Shown piece after piece: positions 44,625-56,404 of a DNA stretch of 64,000 nucleotides; within the stretch, counting starts at the first letter, position 1; each line of letters opens with the position of its first letter. The DNA is from Euphorbia lathyris. Lineage: Eukaryota > Streptophyta > Magnoliopsida > Malpighiales > Euphorbiaceae. The stretch covers positions 47,328,501-47,392,500 of the forward strand of contig NC_088919.1 of NCBI RefSeq assembly GCF_963576675.1. The letters are read 5' to 3'. The position numbers were made by a program, and so were the translations under genes. The notes beneath the pieces are model-generated. The model saw only the letters and a program-made list of their open reading frames with translations. It did no database searches and was not told the DNA's origin.

Positions 44625-46950
44625 ATGTCGAACCCCGACCTCGACTTCGCACCGTTTGATGAGAACTACGTCCGCGAGGTTTCTCATGAAGTTGATGAGA
44701 TGGTTGGTGAAGTTTCAACCAGTTCTCATGGGTCTGATTCCCACCCCGCTGACTTCCTCCATCTGGCGAATACAACCGACGAGGGTCTAGATTTTGACCC
44801 TAAGAAGTTGATTCCGCCACCTGTCCCAACCCCCCGTTTGTTACCAAAGAGGGACAGGTCGGGAAGCCTAGTTTGTCGCGAGACCATTGAGGATTTGCGG
44901 GTGCAATATCCTTGGCTCCAAGGTCTCGAGACCATCATTCCCGGGGAGGATAGAGGACCGGGCGATTACCCAAAGGGGTATTTCACCATTTTCGTCGCCC
45001 AAATTATCTGCGGCTTCACTTATCCGCTGGCGGATGAGATTGCTTCCGTCCTCGGTGGTTACGGAATCGCACCCGGGCAGTTACATCCAAATGGATGGGC
45101 CGACTTGACCCTGGATAAATTTCTGGCGGATTGTTTGGAGGTTCCTTTCTCGCTCAAAATTTTCTCCAAGCTTCATCATTTCAAGAGTTCGGCGGGATAT
45201 TTCACTTTCATCCGCCAGAGCGAATACTATGGTTTTGACGAGAAGCTGAACAAGATCCGCGAGTGGGATCGCTCTTACTTTTTTATCAAGTTTAATGAGG
45301 GAAATCTGAACTTCCTTCGCCGTTGGGGCCGGCCCAATGTGAAGAGTTTGAACTTCGGTTACCCCAGCAAGGAAGAATCCGCTGTCATCGAGTTCCTGAA
45401 GAGTACCCCTCCTTTTGTATGGACATATGATCAGGCCTTCCATATGCTAAGGAGCCGAGTAGCGATTGCCTACCGCGAGGGGGATCGCGTGGTCTATATC
45501 CCTTATCGCGTTTTTGTACAAGGTACTTTTTATTTCCAAGTTGATGATTTCTTTTAACCCTTTGCAGGGGTGATCCTTTATCTCAAATCGCTGCAGATCG
45601 GGAGGCTAAAGCCCTAGCGAGAAGGAAGAAGCGAATGGCGGGAACCGCTTCCGTTGTAGGGGCGGATTCTTCTGGAGGAACGATTCCTTCCATTGAGGCG
45701 GCTTCTCCTGTAAGGGCCTCCGTTTCACAAGGTCCCGCTTCTGCCTCCGAGGATCTTCCTTTGACGAGGAAGCGGAAGATAAGTGCGGATACAGAGTCTT
45801 CTCGTCCCAAGAAAAAGAACACCTCCATGTCCCTTACTGTTGGCGGTACACTCGTATCCGCCTCATCCAAAGGAAAGAGCAGTACCCCAATTCACGAGGT
45901 ATCTTGATCTATTCCCTCTTTCTATATTGCTACTTTTTTCCTCATGAGCTATCTGCTGTTCTCTTGATATTTTTCTTTACGCCTTTGCAGCTAATTCCCG
46001 ACATCAGCGGATGGTGGACTAGGATCTTTGGCATGGCCATGAGTTTTTCTTGCAAGGACATTGTCTCTTCCATATGCAATGTCCTCGGGCGGCTTCCCTC
46101 TGCTTCCCGTGTGCGCGAACAAGTACCGCTCCCTACCGCTGTGGAGGGGATCGAGAAGCATTCTGTAGAGGTATATTGTTGCTTATCATTCTCTTTCAAG
46201 GATCTTGCGTCCATTATAACCGCCTATTTCTATTCGCCCTTTTTTATTCGTGAGCCGTCTTATATGCAGATTATCAATTTCGCTGAGGGCATTCTCCGAA
46301 GGGATGCCGAGCGAGCCAAGGAGTTGGAAGGTCTTGGTACTGAATTGGCGACTCAGAAGTCGCTTTATGATGATGTCCAAGGGAAGGTGAAGGTCCTAGA
46401 AGGCGCCCTTCAGAAGGCTGTGAGCGAGAAGGAGGAGGCTCTTAAATCTCTTCAGGCTAAGTCCGATGAGCTGCGAAAGGCCCTCGATGATCTAGCTGAT
46501 TCTAAGGAGACACAAAAGAAGAGGGCTGAGGAAATTCTGGCTGAAGACGGTGCCCGCATCTACTGGTATGGGGAGCGGATTCATGCCGCTTATGAGCATG
46601 GACATCAGGGTCTCGTACTTAACCGCCCCAAGGTTCCCATCCCTGAAAAGGATTTAACTGAGAAGTGGGACAAGCTGGAAGCCGAGGATGCTGATATGGA
46701 TGAGGTGCTCCTCTTAGATTGGAAGAGTTTTCAGGAATCTCCAATTATCGGCGAGATCCCTACCCGGAATGCGAAAGAAGGGGCACCGCAGGACATCTCT
46801 CAGCCTGAGCAAGAGGTACCGCCCTCTGAAGCAGTTATTGATTCGAGGGTTGAGGATTCGCTTGAAGTAGATCCGCCCACTGGAGGAGATGAGGGAGTCG
46901 CTGGAGGCGAGGAAAGCAATAGGGGTGAAGGAGAGGAAGCTGTAGCATAG
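44625..46950 (+). CDS. Antisense intron-containing gene of the Tat element (putative gypsy-type transposon domain)
   Basis: It is opposite to gag-pol, between the 3' LTR and pol. Likely exons are 44625-45522, 45568-45898, 45991-46170 and 46270-46950, with GT-AG introns of 45, 92 and 99 bp. The last two junctions keep the frame exactly; the first is off by one base and its intron is very short, so this copy may be damaged there. Exon 1 (MSNPDLDFAPF ... PNGWADLTLDKFLADCLEVP ... LHHFKSSAGYFTF) resembles the domain named 'putative gypsy type transposon' in plants. Exon 2 is basic (ARRKKR, TRKRK, RPKKK: possible nuclear signals). Exon 4 is a long charged coiled coil (ILRRDAERAKELEGLG...) with an acidic tail. 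Comparable antisense ORFs are known in Tat elements; the function is unknown. Confidence 0.75.
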
Positions 46951-47234
46951 TTTAATTTATATTTGGACTTTTTGTATGTAACAAACTGCCCGTATATATT
47001 AATTTTCTTTCACTTGCCGCTTTGCCTATATGTGCGATTATTGTCACTTTATTTTCATGTATGATCCTTGCCTTTTGCCGACTTCATACTTGTAATTCTT
47101 CATAGTAATTTTTGCTTTCGCTAGGGTGGCCAAACCCTTTTTGCAATTTTTGAGTACTCGTTTATTCGCTTAATTTTATGCCTTACTCTATTATTTTTCT
47201 TTCGAAAATAATATAATCATAAGGTTAATCATAA

Positions 47235-47470
47235 GGTTTTGCGAGTGATGCGTAATCATGCATCCGCCTTTCTTTAATAGGCAACACATTTATGTGTTTT
47301 TTGAGTTTAACCCTAAGGGTTTTGCGAGTGATGCGTAATCATGCATCCGCCTTTCTTTAATAGGCAACACATTTATGTGTTTTTTGAGTTTAACCCTAAG
47401 GGTTTTGCGAGTGATGCGTAATCATGCATCCGCCTTTCTTTAATAGGCAACACATTTATGTGTTTTTAAG
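47235..47470. repeat. 83-bp tandem repeat, three copies, between converging genes
   Basis: Units start at 47235, 47318 and 47401 with GGTTTTGCGAGTGATGCG. Copy A has only one unit at its corresponding place (about 31-110). It lies between the end of the antisense gene (46950) and the end of pol (47659). Confidence 0.93.
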
Positions 47471-47658
47471 AACAATCTGCATTCGGACGTAACATATTGA
47501 ATAAATGTAATAATTGAATACCTTTATTGATAAAGAGAAAAGGTTTATTACATAGGTACACCAACTGTGTGGGATCAAAGCCTCATTAAAACCTTTTATC
47601 AGAAAACCCAATGGGAAAAACTCATAATAGGAAAAAGAGTACTCGTCATTTCCTCGAA

Positions 47659-50600
47659 CTACTCGGCCTTTTTATATAGGCGTAGATTCTCTAGATTCCA
47701 GGTGCGCGGGAGCTTCTTTCCGCTCATTTCTTCTATTTCAAAAGTGGCTGGTCCCAGCTTCTTGGATACTTTGTATGGTCCGATCCAGTTGACGCCCAGC
47801 TTGCCTTTGCCATCTCTGGATTGTATTTTATCCGCTTTTTTCAAGACCAAGTCGTTCTCGTTGATTATTACTTTTCGCACTCTTCTGTCATGATATTTCT
47901 TGATTCTATTGCGGTACACTGCCATTCGCATGTAAGCTTTTTCTCTTCGTTCCTCCACAGAATCCAAAGCATCTCTAATGTTGATAGGATTTTGTGTGTC
48001 GCAATAATAAATTATCCGATCTGTGGGCGACTTGATTTCAACAGGTAGGACTGCTTCGGCTCCATAAACTAGCGAGAAAGGTGTTTCGCCTGTTGCTGCC
48101 TTTACAGAGGTTCTGTATGCCCACAACATATGGGGTATCTCATCCGCCCAACCTGGTTTTTTGTCTCTTAGCCGCTTCTTGATGCCTTGAATCATGGCCC
48201 TGTTGGTAACCTCCGTCATACCATTCGATTGGGGATGGTTTACGGAAGAAAAATGATTTTTGATCCCCATGCTTTCGCAGTATGCTTTGAACTTGGCACA
48301 GTTGAACTGGGTGCCATTGTCGGTTATGAGCTTTTGCGGGATTCCAAATCGCATGATAATGTTCTCTCGTAAGAACTCGATCATTCGCTCAGGTGTTTGT
48401 GCGGTTACTACCTCCGCTTCTACCCATTTGCTGAAGTGGTCAACTGCGACTATCAAGTACTTCCTTTTCTTTGTCGTTTCTGGGAATGGGCCCACTATAT
48501 CGATTCCCCATGTTGCGAATGGCCACGCCGTCATTATAGCGATTTGTTCGGCTCCGGGAACATGCTTTTCATTCGCATGTATTTGACAATTGTGACATTT
48601 CGCAACCATCTTCTGAGAATCTTCCACCACCTTGGGCCAGTAGTATCCCATCAGTTTGACCTTTCTTGCCGACGCCGTCGAAGCTTCGTGCGCGCCACAA
48701 ATTCCTTCATGTAGTTCTCGCAGCACGTAGTCTCCTTCGTTGTGACTAATGCATTTCAACCATGGACATGTGTACGATTTCCGATACAAAGTTCCATCCC
48801 GAACTGAGTATCGAGCTGACTGCCCAATTAGCTTTCTGGCTAAGCTCTTATCAACCGGTAAATCTCCCTGCTCCAGATATTGGCGGATGGGCATCCGCCA
48901 ATCTTCATCGTCTTCCAGTTCTTCGATGACCATAATCTGATCAACCTCGAATGCTGGTGCCGATTTTATTTCCAAATTACATGCCTTTTGACTCCATGGT
49001 TCTCTACTTGCCGCTGCTTTTGCCAATTCGTCAGCCTTTGCATTTTGGCCTCGCGAAACATGCACCATCTCCCAAACGACTCCCTTGTGCGTTAACTCTT
49101 GTGTCAATCTGCCGACCACCTGATGGTATTTTACTAGCTCCTCCTGTTTCACCAGATAATTTTTTGTGATCTGGTTTATCATGAGTTTGGAATCGCTGTA
49201 GATTACCACCCTTTCTAGGGTGAGTTCATTGAGCAACTTCAATCCGCATATCATTGCTTCGTACTCTGCGGCGTTATTGTAGTTTTGAAAGTTAATTTTG
49301 CTGCATAGCATAGGCGAATAACCTCCGGGCCCTTGATGACGACTCCCAGCCCAGCTCCATCTGTAGATAATGCCCCATCTGTGTACATGCTCCACTCTTC
49401 TTTTTGTGTTTTCGGCCATTCCTCATCATCCTAGGTGAATTCATTCACGAAATCGGCGAGTACTTGACTCTTTAGCGCCGGTCTTCCTTCATAGCGAATA
49501 TCGAGTTCACCCAGACGAATTGACCATTCCATCAACCGGCCGGATGCGTCAGGTTTCTGTAGTACCTTTCGCATTGGGATGCCAGTTCTCACAATGATAG
49601 TATGCGCCTGAAAGTATGGTTTCAATCTAGCCGCCGTGGTTATCACTGCGAGGGCCATTTTGTCCAACTTCGAATACCGGAGTTCTGCATCCTTCAAGAC
49701 TTTGCTCACGTAGTACACTGGATATTGTTGCCCTTCTTCTTCTCGCACCATCACAGTGCATATCGCCATATTGGTGACGGATACGTAGAGAAATAAATCT
49801 TCTCCCTCCTCCGGCCTGCTCATTAAGGGCGGATAACACAGTAATCACTTTATCCCCTCGAATGCTTCTTGACAATCCGGCGTCCATTCAAAGGACTTGG
49901 ATTTTTTGATGGCATTGTAGAAAGGTTGACATCTCCTAGCTGAGCATGATATGAATCGCCCTAATGCCACCAACCGCCCATTCAGTCTCTGTACTTCTCT
50001 TATGCTCCTCGGCGTTTTCATCTCCATTACTGCTTTAACCTTCTCGGGATTCGCCTCAACTCCCTTGCCGCTAACAATAAAACCCAGGAACTTTCCCGCT
50101 CTTGCTCCGAATGTGCATTTCTCTGGGTTCAATTTGAGGCCATATTTGATTAGCACTTCCAGGATTTCTTTGATATCCTGCGGGTGGTCTTGCATTTTCT
50201 TGCTTTTGATGATCATGTCATCAACGTAGATCGAGAAGTTCTCGCCGGATTTGTCTGAAAATATCTTGTTCATCATCCTCTGGTATGTTGCTCCCGCGTT
50301 TTTCAATCCAAAGGGCATCACCTTGAAGCAATAAGTCACCTGGTGAGTTATGAACGATGTTTTGATTTCATCCGCCTTCTCCATGGGTATCTAATGGTAA
50401 CTGGATTTCACGTCGGTGAATGATAAAGCTTCATATCCTGCAGTCCCATCTACCAATATATCAATGTTAGGAAGCGGATACATATCCTTCGGACATGCCT
50501 TGTTCAGATCTTTGAAGTCGACGCACATTCTGTACGTTCCATTTGGCTTTTTGACTAGCACCACATTGGCTAGCCACTCCGGATAGGTAACTTCTCGAAT

Positions 50601-50993
50601 CGCATCTGACTTTAGCAAATCCGCCACAGCTTTTTCAATCGCCTTCTGCCGCTCTGGAGCGTGCCCTCTCTTTTTCTGTCGCACTGGGGTTGCACCTTTG
50701 TCCACATTCAAACGATGGGTTGCTATATCTGGACTTATTCCTTTCAGCACTTCATTCAGAGCGGCGAATGCCGACTCGCATTGGATCAATACCTCGGTAA
50801 TGGCTTTCTTTGTTTCTTCTGAGAGTCCAGCCGCTATTCGCACGTTCTTGTTATTTGAGATGGCGAATAGTTCCGTTTCTCCCAATGCTTCCGCTGGCAG
50901 CTTCTCTTCGACTTTATCCTCTTCGTCTGGCTTTGGTTCGAGTGACAATGTATAGGCCTGTTGAGATACAAGTTGATCACCTTCAACTATGAC
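47659..50993 (-). pseudogene. pol: Pol (RT, RNase H, second RNase H, integrase), Tat copy B
   Basis: Same domain order as copy A: RT with YVDD, native RNase H, archaeal-type RNase H, integrase with HHCC, D, D and E, and the WIGPY C-terminus, with the normal end (KKAE) at 47659. Lesions relative to copy A are TAG 50391-50393 (CAG), TGA 49845-49847 (CGA), TAG 49431-49433 (TGG), and a one-T deletion near 49275-49280 that shifts the frame at the start of the second RNase H. No lesion is shared with copy A. From about 49275 to 47659 the second RNase H remainder and integrase are uninterrupted. Confidence 0.92.
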
Positions 50994-53273
50994 TCACCCT
51001 TGGTGTGTTGGCAAATGTAATGTTAAATGTTTCATTGAGATGAGCGACTCCGTTTCCGACAAGAATGGGCGTCCCAGAATTATGTTGTAGGCCAATGGGA
51101 GATCAACAATTGCGAATTCTAAATCACCTCGCCATTTTAGGTTTTTATCGCCCATTTCTGCCTCCAACACCACCTGTCCATTTGTTTGAGAGGATTGACC
51201 CCCAAAACCAGTTACATCCATGAAGGTGTGTTCCACTCGCTCGTCATTAATTCCCAACTTGTTGAATGCAGTCCGAGTAATAACATTACAAGAACTGCCA
51301 GTATCAATAAGGACCCGCTTGACGTCCCAGCCTTCCACAGCCATTGTGATCACCAAAGCATCCGCATGCGGCTCCGTGATTCGCGCAAATGAGTAGTTGA
51401 GGGCATCCCCCCTATGAGTGTTGCTTTTTCGCTGTTCACGGCGAGCTCTTTTTATTGGAGGCTCATAGATCCCGCCGGCTATCACGTTTATCACTCCTTT
51501 TTTCTGCTTCTTTTCGGGCCTTGCCTCTGCTTCATGCGGTAACGTTGCTTTCTCATTATTAGCCTCTTTTCGTACAAATTGACTCAGTTTGCCCCTTTCG
51601 ATCAGCCTTTCAATCTCCTTCTTTAATTCATACCAATCATTCGTGTCATGGTCGTTCAATCTGTGGAACCTGCAATATTTGTTAGGATGTCGCCCCAAAC
51701 TGGTTCGACCTTTTACCTCGGGGAACCGCACATCCTTCTTCAGGGGGCTCTTTTCGATCCAAAGTAACACCTCCTGGCGAGTCGTGTTTAATGGTGTCTG
51801 ATATCCTCCACTTTGAAAGGGGCGATCGCCTCTTCGAACAAAATTGCTTTTGGACTGGATCTGGCGCCGATTGTCCGAAGTGGATCTAGCGGCATCTCTT
51901 TCTCGCCGGGTTTGAGCCCTATGTTCCCTGTTGACATCATCCACTTCCATGAATTCCTTTGCTATCTTCATAAGTTCGGCTACGGTGCGTGGCTTGTTGC
52001 GGATGATTTCTTCCCGCATGCTCCAATCTGTGGTTCCATCCGCCATGATGTTGCGAATGCTCACGATATCCGGGTTCTGTAATCGCACCAAAATATCGTT
52101 AAATGCGACAACAAATTCCCTTAGGGAATTATAGTTTCTCTGTTTGATCTCCTTCAGCTGCCTATCCGTCACATCTGCCGCCTTACAGCCCACGAACTTC
52201 GCACAGAAATCCCGACTATATTGTTGCCAATTGTGAATAGATTCTGCAGGTAAAGATCGAAACCAATCAGATGCAGCCCCGCCCAAAGTCGTCGAGAATA
52301 ACCGGCAAATGATGCTTTCACTTGCTCCTGCGACATCCATTAGTTCTCTATAGTTCCTGACATGTGCTTCAGGGTCGGAATTTGGATCCCCATAGTATTT
52401 AGGTATCGCGGGTGCTTTGATTCTGTGATCTGGAATGAATTCCCGCAACGAAGGGGCGAAAGGTGAATCACTCTGGACCTCGTCTCTCGGCCTAGGCGAG
52501 TACCCCATTCGCTCCATCATGCTCCGTAATTGATCTTCTAAGTCAATATCGGGTACTCGCCGGACTTCTTCCATCCGCTGCTGGTGAATTCTGGGTGGCA
52601 TCCACCCACCAATCGGTGTTGAGATCCGTTGGGGGACTAACCGCTGTCCCGTTATAGGATCAAAGTTCCAAGTGTGCTCTCGCCCAGACATAGTTGCGTC
52701 AGGCGTCATCAACTCCGAATGTCTGTGAACAAAAGGTTGCACTTGTTGTAGCGGAAGAGTTCCTGGCACTCCTGGCAACGGTTGGGATGGCTGCCCGGTC
52801 GGATGTATCGTCGTAATGAGATCTGGGTGCGAGTAGTTGCTTGGGTGGCTGTGTGGGTTTGTGCGACTACTCTGGCCCACTTGATTTGGCGCCTGAGATG
52901 GCTGCGGGAGGGCAGATATGACAGGGATAGTCAGTGATTGTGTTGAGATGACCACAGATTCTTGAGGAGCAGCCGCTACGGCGGTATTGTGTTCGGCGAG
53001 AGCCGTTAATAAATTAATCATTCGATCTCCAGCCGCCTGGCTCATATTCGAAGCCAAGACTTGTCCCGCCATCTGCACGAAGTCACTATTGGACATCTCC
53101 ATTTCAGTTTGCACCTGAACTTACAATAAGGGACTCAATTGTCCCGAAGGGCCCGACGAGCTAGGCACCACAGGCCGTGTACTTGCAGGTTGCGAATTCA
53201 CAATCCGTGGTCCCCTGGAGTTCATACTGGTTGATGTGGTTGTAACGCCGGCCGTTTGTGATGGTTCTGACAT
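50994..53273 (-). pseudogene. gag-pro: Gag and protease, Tat copy B
   Basis: It is collinear with copy A from the ATG at 53273: Gag domain, CxxH...H zinc-like motif (with D for G and W for C in DHDTNDW, so a key cysteine is lost) and the protease motif LIDTGSS. A TAA at 53121-53123 (GAA in copy A) lies 50 codons in; the next ATG in frame is at 53114. A TGA at 50994-50996 (CGA in copy A) closes the frame where copy A has its TAA three codons earlier, so both copies were broken independently at the gag-pol join. Confidence 0.92.
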
Positions 53274-53313
53274 GTTCCTTGTGTACCTTTAACCAGACGT
53301 TGGTAAAAAAGGT

Positions 53314-53330
53314 CCACCTTCACCGCACCA
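53314..53330 (-). other. Primer-binding site, tRNA-Phe type with two changes (copy B)
   Basis: Same position as in copy A but with CT instead of GC at 53318-53319, two mismatches to tRNA-Phe at the distal part of the site. Confidence 0.8.
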
Positions 53331-53331
53331 A

Positions 53332-53842
53332 TGATAACTTGCCGGATCCGATTTGATATTCCCTGCCGGAGTTACCTGCAAAATAGAACCGGAGACAGGA
53401 TCTCCGGGAAAACTCTCCGACGATCAACTCAGTTTTTGTAAGAGGGTTGGTAATTTGACAATAATATTGTAGGGCAAAAAATGTGAACGTACCTTTTTTC
53501 CTTGTTCTTAAGGCCTTTTATAGGTGTTTTTTAGGTAACCGCCGAGGGCGGTTACTCCTTAGTGGGCCACGTTCTGAGGGCGGTTCCCCCTTTTTAGGCC
53601 ATGTCCCTTTCGTGGCTTTCATGGCAACGAACGTGGTTCTGAGTGGGAGTCTTGATGCTCCGTTTAGGAATTCGGGGCGGTTACTCGCTTCACCCGTTTC
53701 CGCTTATTCGGGTCCCATTCGGGGTGGTTACTCGCTGCGCCCGCTTCCTTTATTCGGGTCCCATCCGATCTTAGACCATGGGTCTAAGTATGGGCTGGGC
53801 CTGCGAAATGAATATGACCCGGTTTAGCCTCGCGGGTCATCA
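53332..53842 (-). repeat. 5' LTR of Tat copy B
   Basis: 511 bp with TG...CA termini. Same TATA box and GGCGGTTAC repeats as the other LTRs, except that the copy near 53724 reads GGTGGTTAC. Confidence 0.96.
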
Positions 53843-53847
53843 CATAC

Positions 53848-54741
53848 CTTTCTTCTTATTGTGTATTGGATTTATGCAAATTTTAGAAGGTCCTGCAACA
53901 AGAGAAGTTGTTACATAGTTGCAGAAATTAAAATTTCCAATCCAACTAAACAAGTAGCAGTACTAAAAACCAGTGAAACAAAAATTCAAATTAGCAGTTC
54001 CCAAACTTCCCCAGCATCTAAAGATTGGGCAGAACTCAAAATAACATCCGATGAAAGGAATAAAATCAAATCACTAAATTATTATTATACCCAAATCAAA
54101 TCACTAAATTATTATTATACCAATAATAAAATCTGATATTTTCAATAGCTAAACAAGTTATACGGGTTATATGGGCCGAGTTTGGTGGGTTAGTGAAACA
54201 AGTTGATCCGACACGTTAACTCGTCTAGAATTATACGGGTTGTAACGAGTTTGCGAGTTAACCCGCGACTCGACCCGTTTAACACTTTGACCCATTAAAC
54301 CTCAATCCTAACTCGTTTAATTTATGGATTACGCGAATCGTGTTATCATGTCATGATCCATATTGATAGCTCTAATTTTTTTTGTTTGAGTATTTATGAA
54401 AGTTCTTTTTATTTATAGAAATGATCAAATGTTGAAGTAATAAAGCATATTTTTTTGTATGAGTGTTTCTTAGGATTATGTGGTACATTTTTGTAACTTA
54501 AGTGTGTTGCTTTGCTCCAAGTATAAATCTGTTTATCTCTCAACCACTTCAATCGCGCCACGTTTTCATGTCCCGGCAGCAGCCACCAACCATTGCTAAG
54601 AGCTAAAAATCCCCAATACTTTGTCTTAAGAAGAAAATACAATGAATCCATGAAAATAACATTTCTATTTTGAAAAAAGATAATCAAAGGAAGTTGTTCA
54701 TTATATTTATCCACTTGTCATAGATTCATTGATCCTGCAAT
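53848..54741. other. Spacer downstream of Tat copy B, with hAT relic and repeated segment
   Basis: A 30-bp tandem duplication (core atcaaatcactaaattatta) lies at about 54065-54120. About 54170-54374 is rich in ACCCG/CGGGT words and ends GATAGCTCTA, resembling a truncated hAT end. From 54460 the sequence matches 8700-9050 and 63350-63680. No gene is seen. Confidence 0.5.
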
Positions 54742-54758
54742 AGAAACGTTTTATTTTT

Positions 54759-55137
54759 TGAGAGAAAATAGCTTCTAATTGATATCAGAAAGAATAGCAT
54801 CCTTACATAGCAATTGCCAGGCAATGTTGGGGCCTCCTTAATCAAGAAAACCGGATTCGTTAAATCCCTAGCCCATTTTGCTATAGCATCAGCAACTAAA
54901 TTACAGGTTCTGGGGACATATTCGAATAAGCAGCTAGTGAACCTAAAAGCAACAGTTGATATATCAATGTAGAGGTCCTGAAGTGCCGTGTTCGGGGTGA
55001 CCCCGAGTTAATCGTGTCAACGAAAGTCTTCGCATCGGATTCAATTATAATTGCTGCAAATCCTAATTCCTGCGCCCAAGTCAGCGCCTCAAAAATTGCT
55101 CTTGCTTCAGCAGCCGTTACTGAGGCTACTGCAAATC
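54759..55137 (-). pseudogene. 5'-truncated LINE with RNase H domain
   Basis: The minus strand encodes an RVT_3-type RNase H as found at the C-terminus of plant LINEs: AAEARAIFEALTWAQELGF, IIIESDAK, then in another frame YVPRTCNLVADAIAKWAR. One frameshift lies near 54985. The insert is flanked by a 17-bp duplication AGAAACGTTTTATTTTT (54742-54758 and 55138-55154), the variable-length duplication expected of target-primed reverse transcription. The paralogous segments at 9020 and 63655 lack the insert. Confidence 0.85.
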
Positions 55138-55374
55138 AGAAACGTTTTATTTTTGTTTCTTAATTATTTTTATTTTTTTTAAGAAACTTGATAATAATTT
55201 TTTTGTTAATATATATAAGGGTTAATTACAAAAATGGGTCAAATGGGAGGCCCATTTATATATTTAACCTATTTACTCAACCTACTGCATATCTACATTG
55301 ATTTTGTGTGACTTTCCCATAATACCCTCAATATTTACGCGCCGCTGTCTTCCTCCCGTCTGACTTCGCAGAGG

Positions 55375-55620
55375 TTAGCATATGCGAAGCTAAATATGCA
55401 AAACCTGCGAAGCTAATGTTTGGTTTAGTTGATGATTTTAGTTAGCATATGCGAAGTCTGCGAAACTAATGTTTGGTTTAGTTGATGATTTTAGTTAGCA
55501 TATGCGAAGTCTGCGAAGCTAATGTTTGGTTTAGTTGATGATTTTAATTAGCATATGCGAAGCCTGCGAAATGAATGTTTGGTTTAGTTGGTGATTTTAG
55601 TTAGCATATGCGAAGTCTGG
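55375..55620. repeat. 53-bp minisatellite, about 4.5 units
   Basis: Units begin TTAGCATATGCGAAG at 55375, 55442, 55495, 55548 and 55601. The last three periods are exactly 53 bp; the first unit carries 14 extra bases. Each has the core GCGAAGCTAATGTTTGGTTT or a one- or two-base variant. Confidence 0.9.
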
Positions 55621-56265
55621 ATGTGTTTTTAATAAAATTCGCTAAGTGGTATATAACAAAAAATGGCAAACAACAACGGATTCTAACATTATTTAATAAA
55701 AAAATCAGAACATAAATGAATACACCAACAATAATTCAGTGAGATTTATAGAATTAGGTTCATTCTAAAATCGCCCTCTTTCTTCATTCTCCATTCGAAT
55801 AGTCATTATCTAAATTGTTCCTTTAAATAAGTTTTGTCCATAAAGATAAATCAACCACTTTTAAGCTATTCTCAAAAAGATAGAAGTATGTAGGAATCAA
55901 GTCAATAAGCCTATTTTTTAACAAATTCTTTTTATTTAAAAGACCAATACTTTGGAGTACGAATAAGGGGAAAGCAAATTGGTTTATCATGAAATCGTGA
56001 TTCTTTAAATCTCAATGAGTTCAGGGGCTACTTATGAGGCCAAAACGAAGTACTTTTGGGAAGCAAGGAAATTACTAACATTCGTACATAGCTGGGACGA
56101 TGGCAAGAGGGGCAAAGAGGATCAGCCGACCTTCGGCTTTGCCAGAAAACCCCAGAGAGTGGTTTTCCTTCCTAGCTCCGTCAAGAGCTGTCATGACTGG
56201 AACCCTTCTCCAGTCATGGCAAAAGGTTTTTTCACTACCTCTATGTTTTCTTTGAATAGTAAGAC
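55621..56265. other. Spacer without recognised genes
   Basis: AT-rich DNA, then a more mixed stretch (56070-56230) with a 98-codon plus-strand frame (56015-56311) that lacks any domain and runs into the hAT relic. The part near 56190 resembles about 9700. Confidence 0.4.
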
Positions 56266-56404
56266 TAGGGGTGAGCATCGTTTAGTTCGGTTAGTAACCA
56301 AACCAAACTGAAAGAATGTATATTTCAGAAACCGAACTGAACCGAATAGAAATGGTAACTAAATATTAATTAACCAAAAAAATTCAGTTCGTTCAGTCAC
56401 CAAT
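56266..56404. mobile_element. hAT element end relic
   Basis: It starts TAGGGGTGAGCATCG and continues with ACCAAAC/ACCGAAC motifs like those at 9776 and 61340. It is cut at 56405 by the chromovirus end. Confidence 0.6.

Larger units (their letters stand above)
43859..53842 (-). mobile_element. Complete Tat-lineage Ty3/gypsy retrotransposon, copy B
   Basis: The element is 9,984 bp with 511-bp LTRs at 43859-44369 and 53332-53842 and a perfect 5-bp duplication CATAC (43854-43858 and 53843-53847). On the minus strand it has a tRNA-Phe-type primer site, gag, protease, RT, two RNase H domains and integrase. On the plus strand it has an antisense gene facing pol. The LTRs differ at about 6 of 511 positions (1.2%), so it is a recent insertion. 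It interrupts the DNA just downstream of the HIPP pseudogene. Confidence 0.96.

Noticed and set aside
47235..47470. Regular repeats that could suggest a CRISPR array
   Set aside because: Units are adjacent, with no unique spacers, in a plant retrotransposon; simple tandem duplication explains them.
43859..53842. Reading the Tat LTR/HIPP proximity as a gene fusion or promoter donation
   Set aside because: The element is 100 bp downstream of the HIPP stop and oriented so that its 5' LTR is on the far side; no chimeric frame is present.
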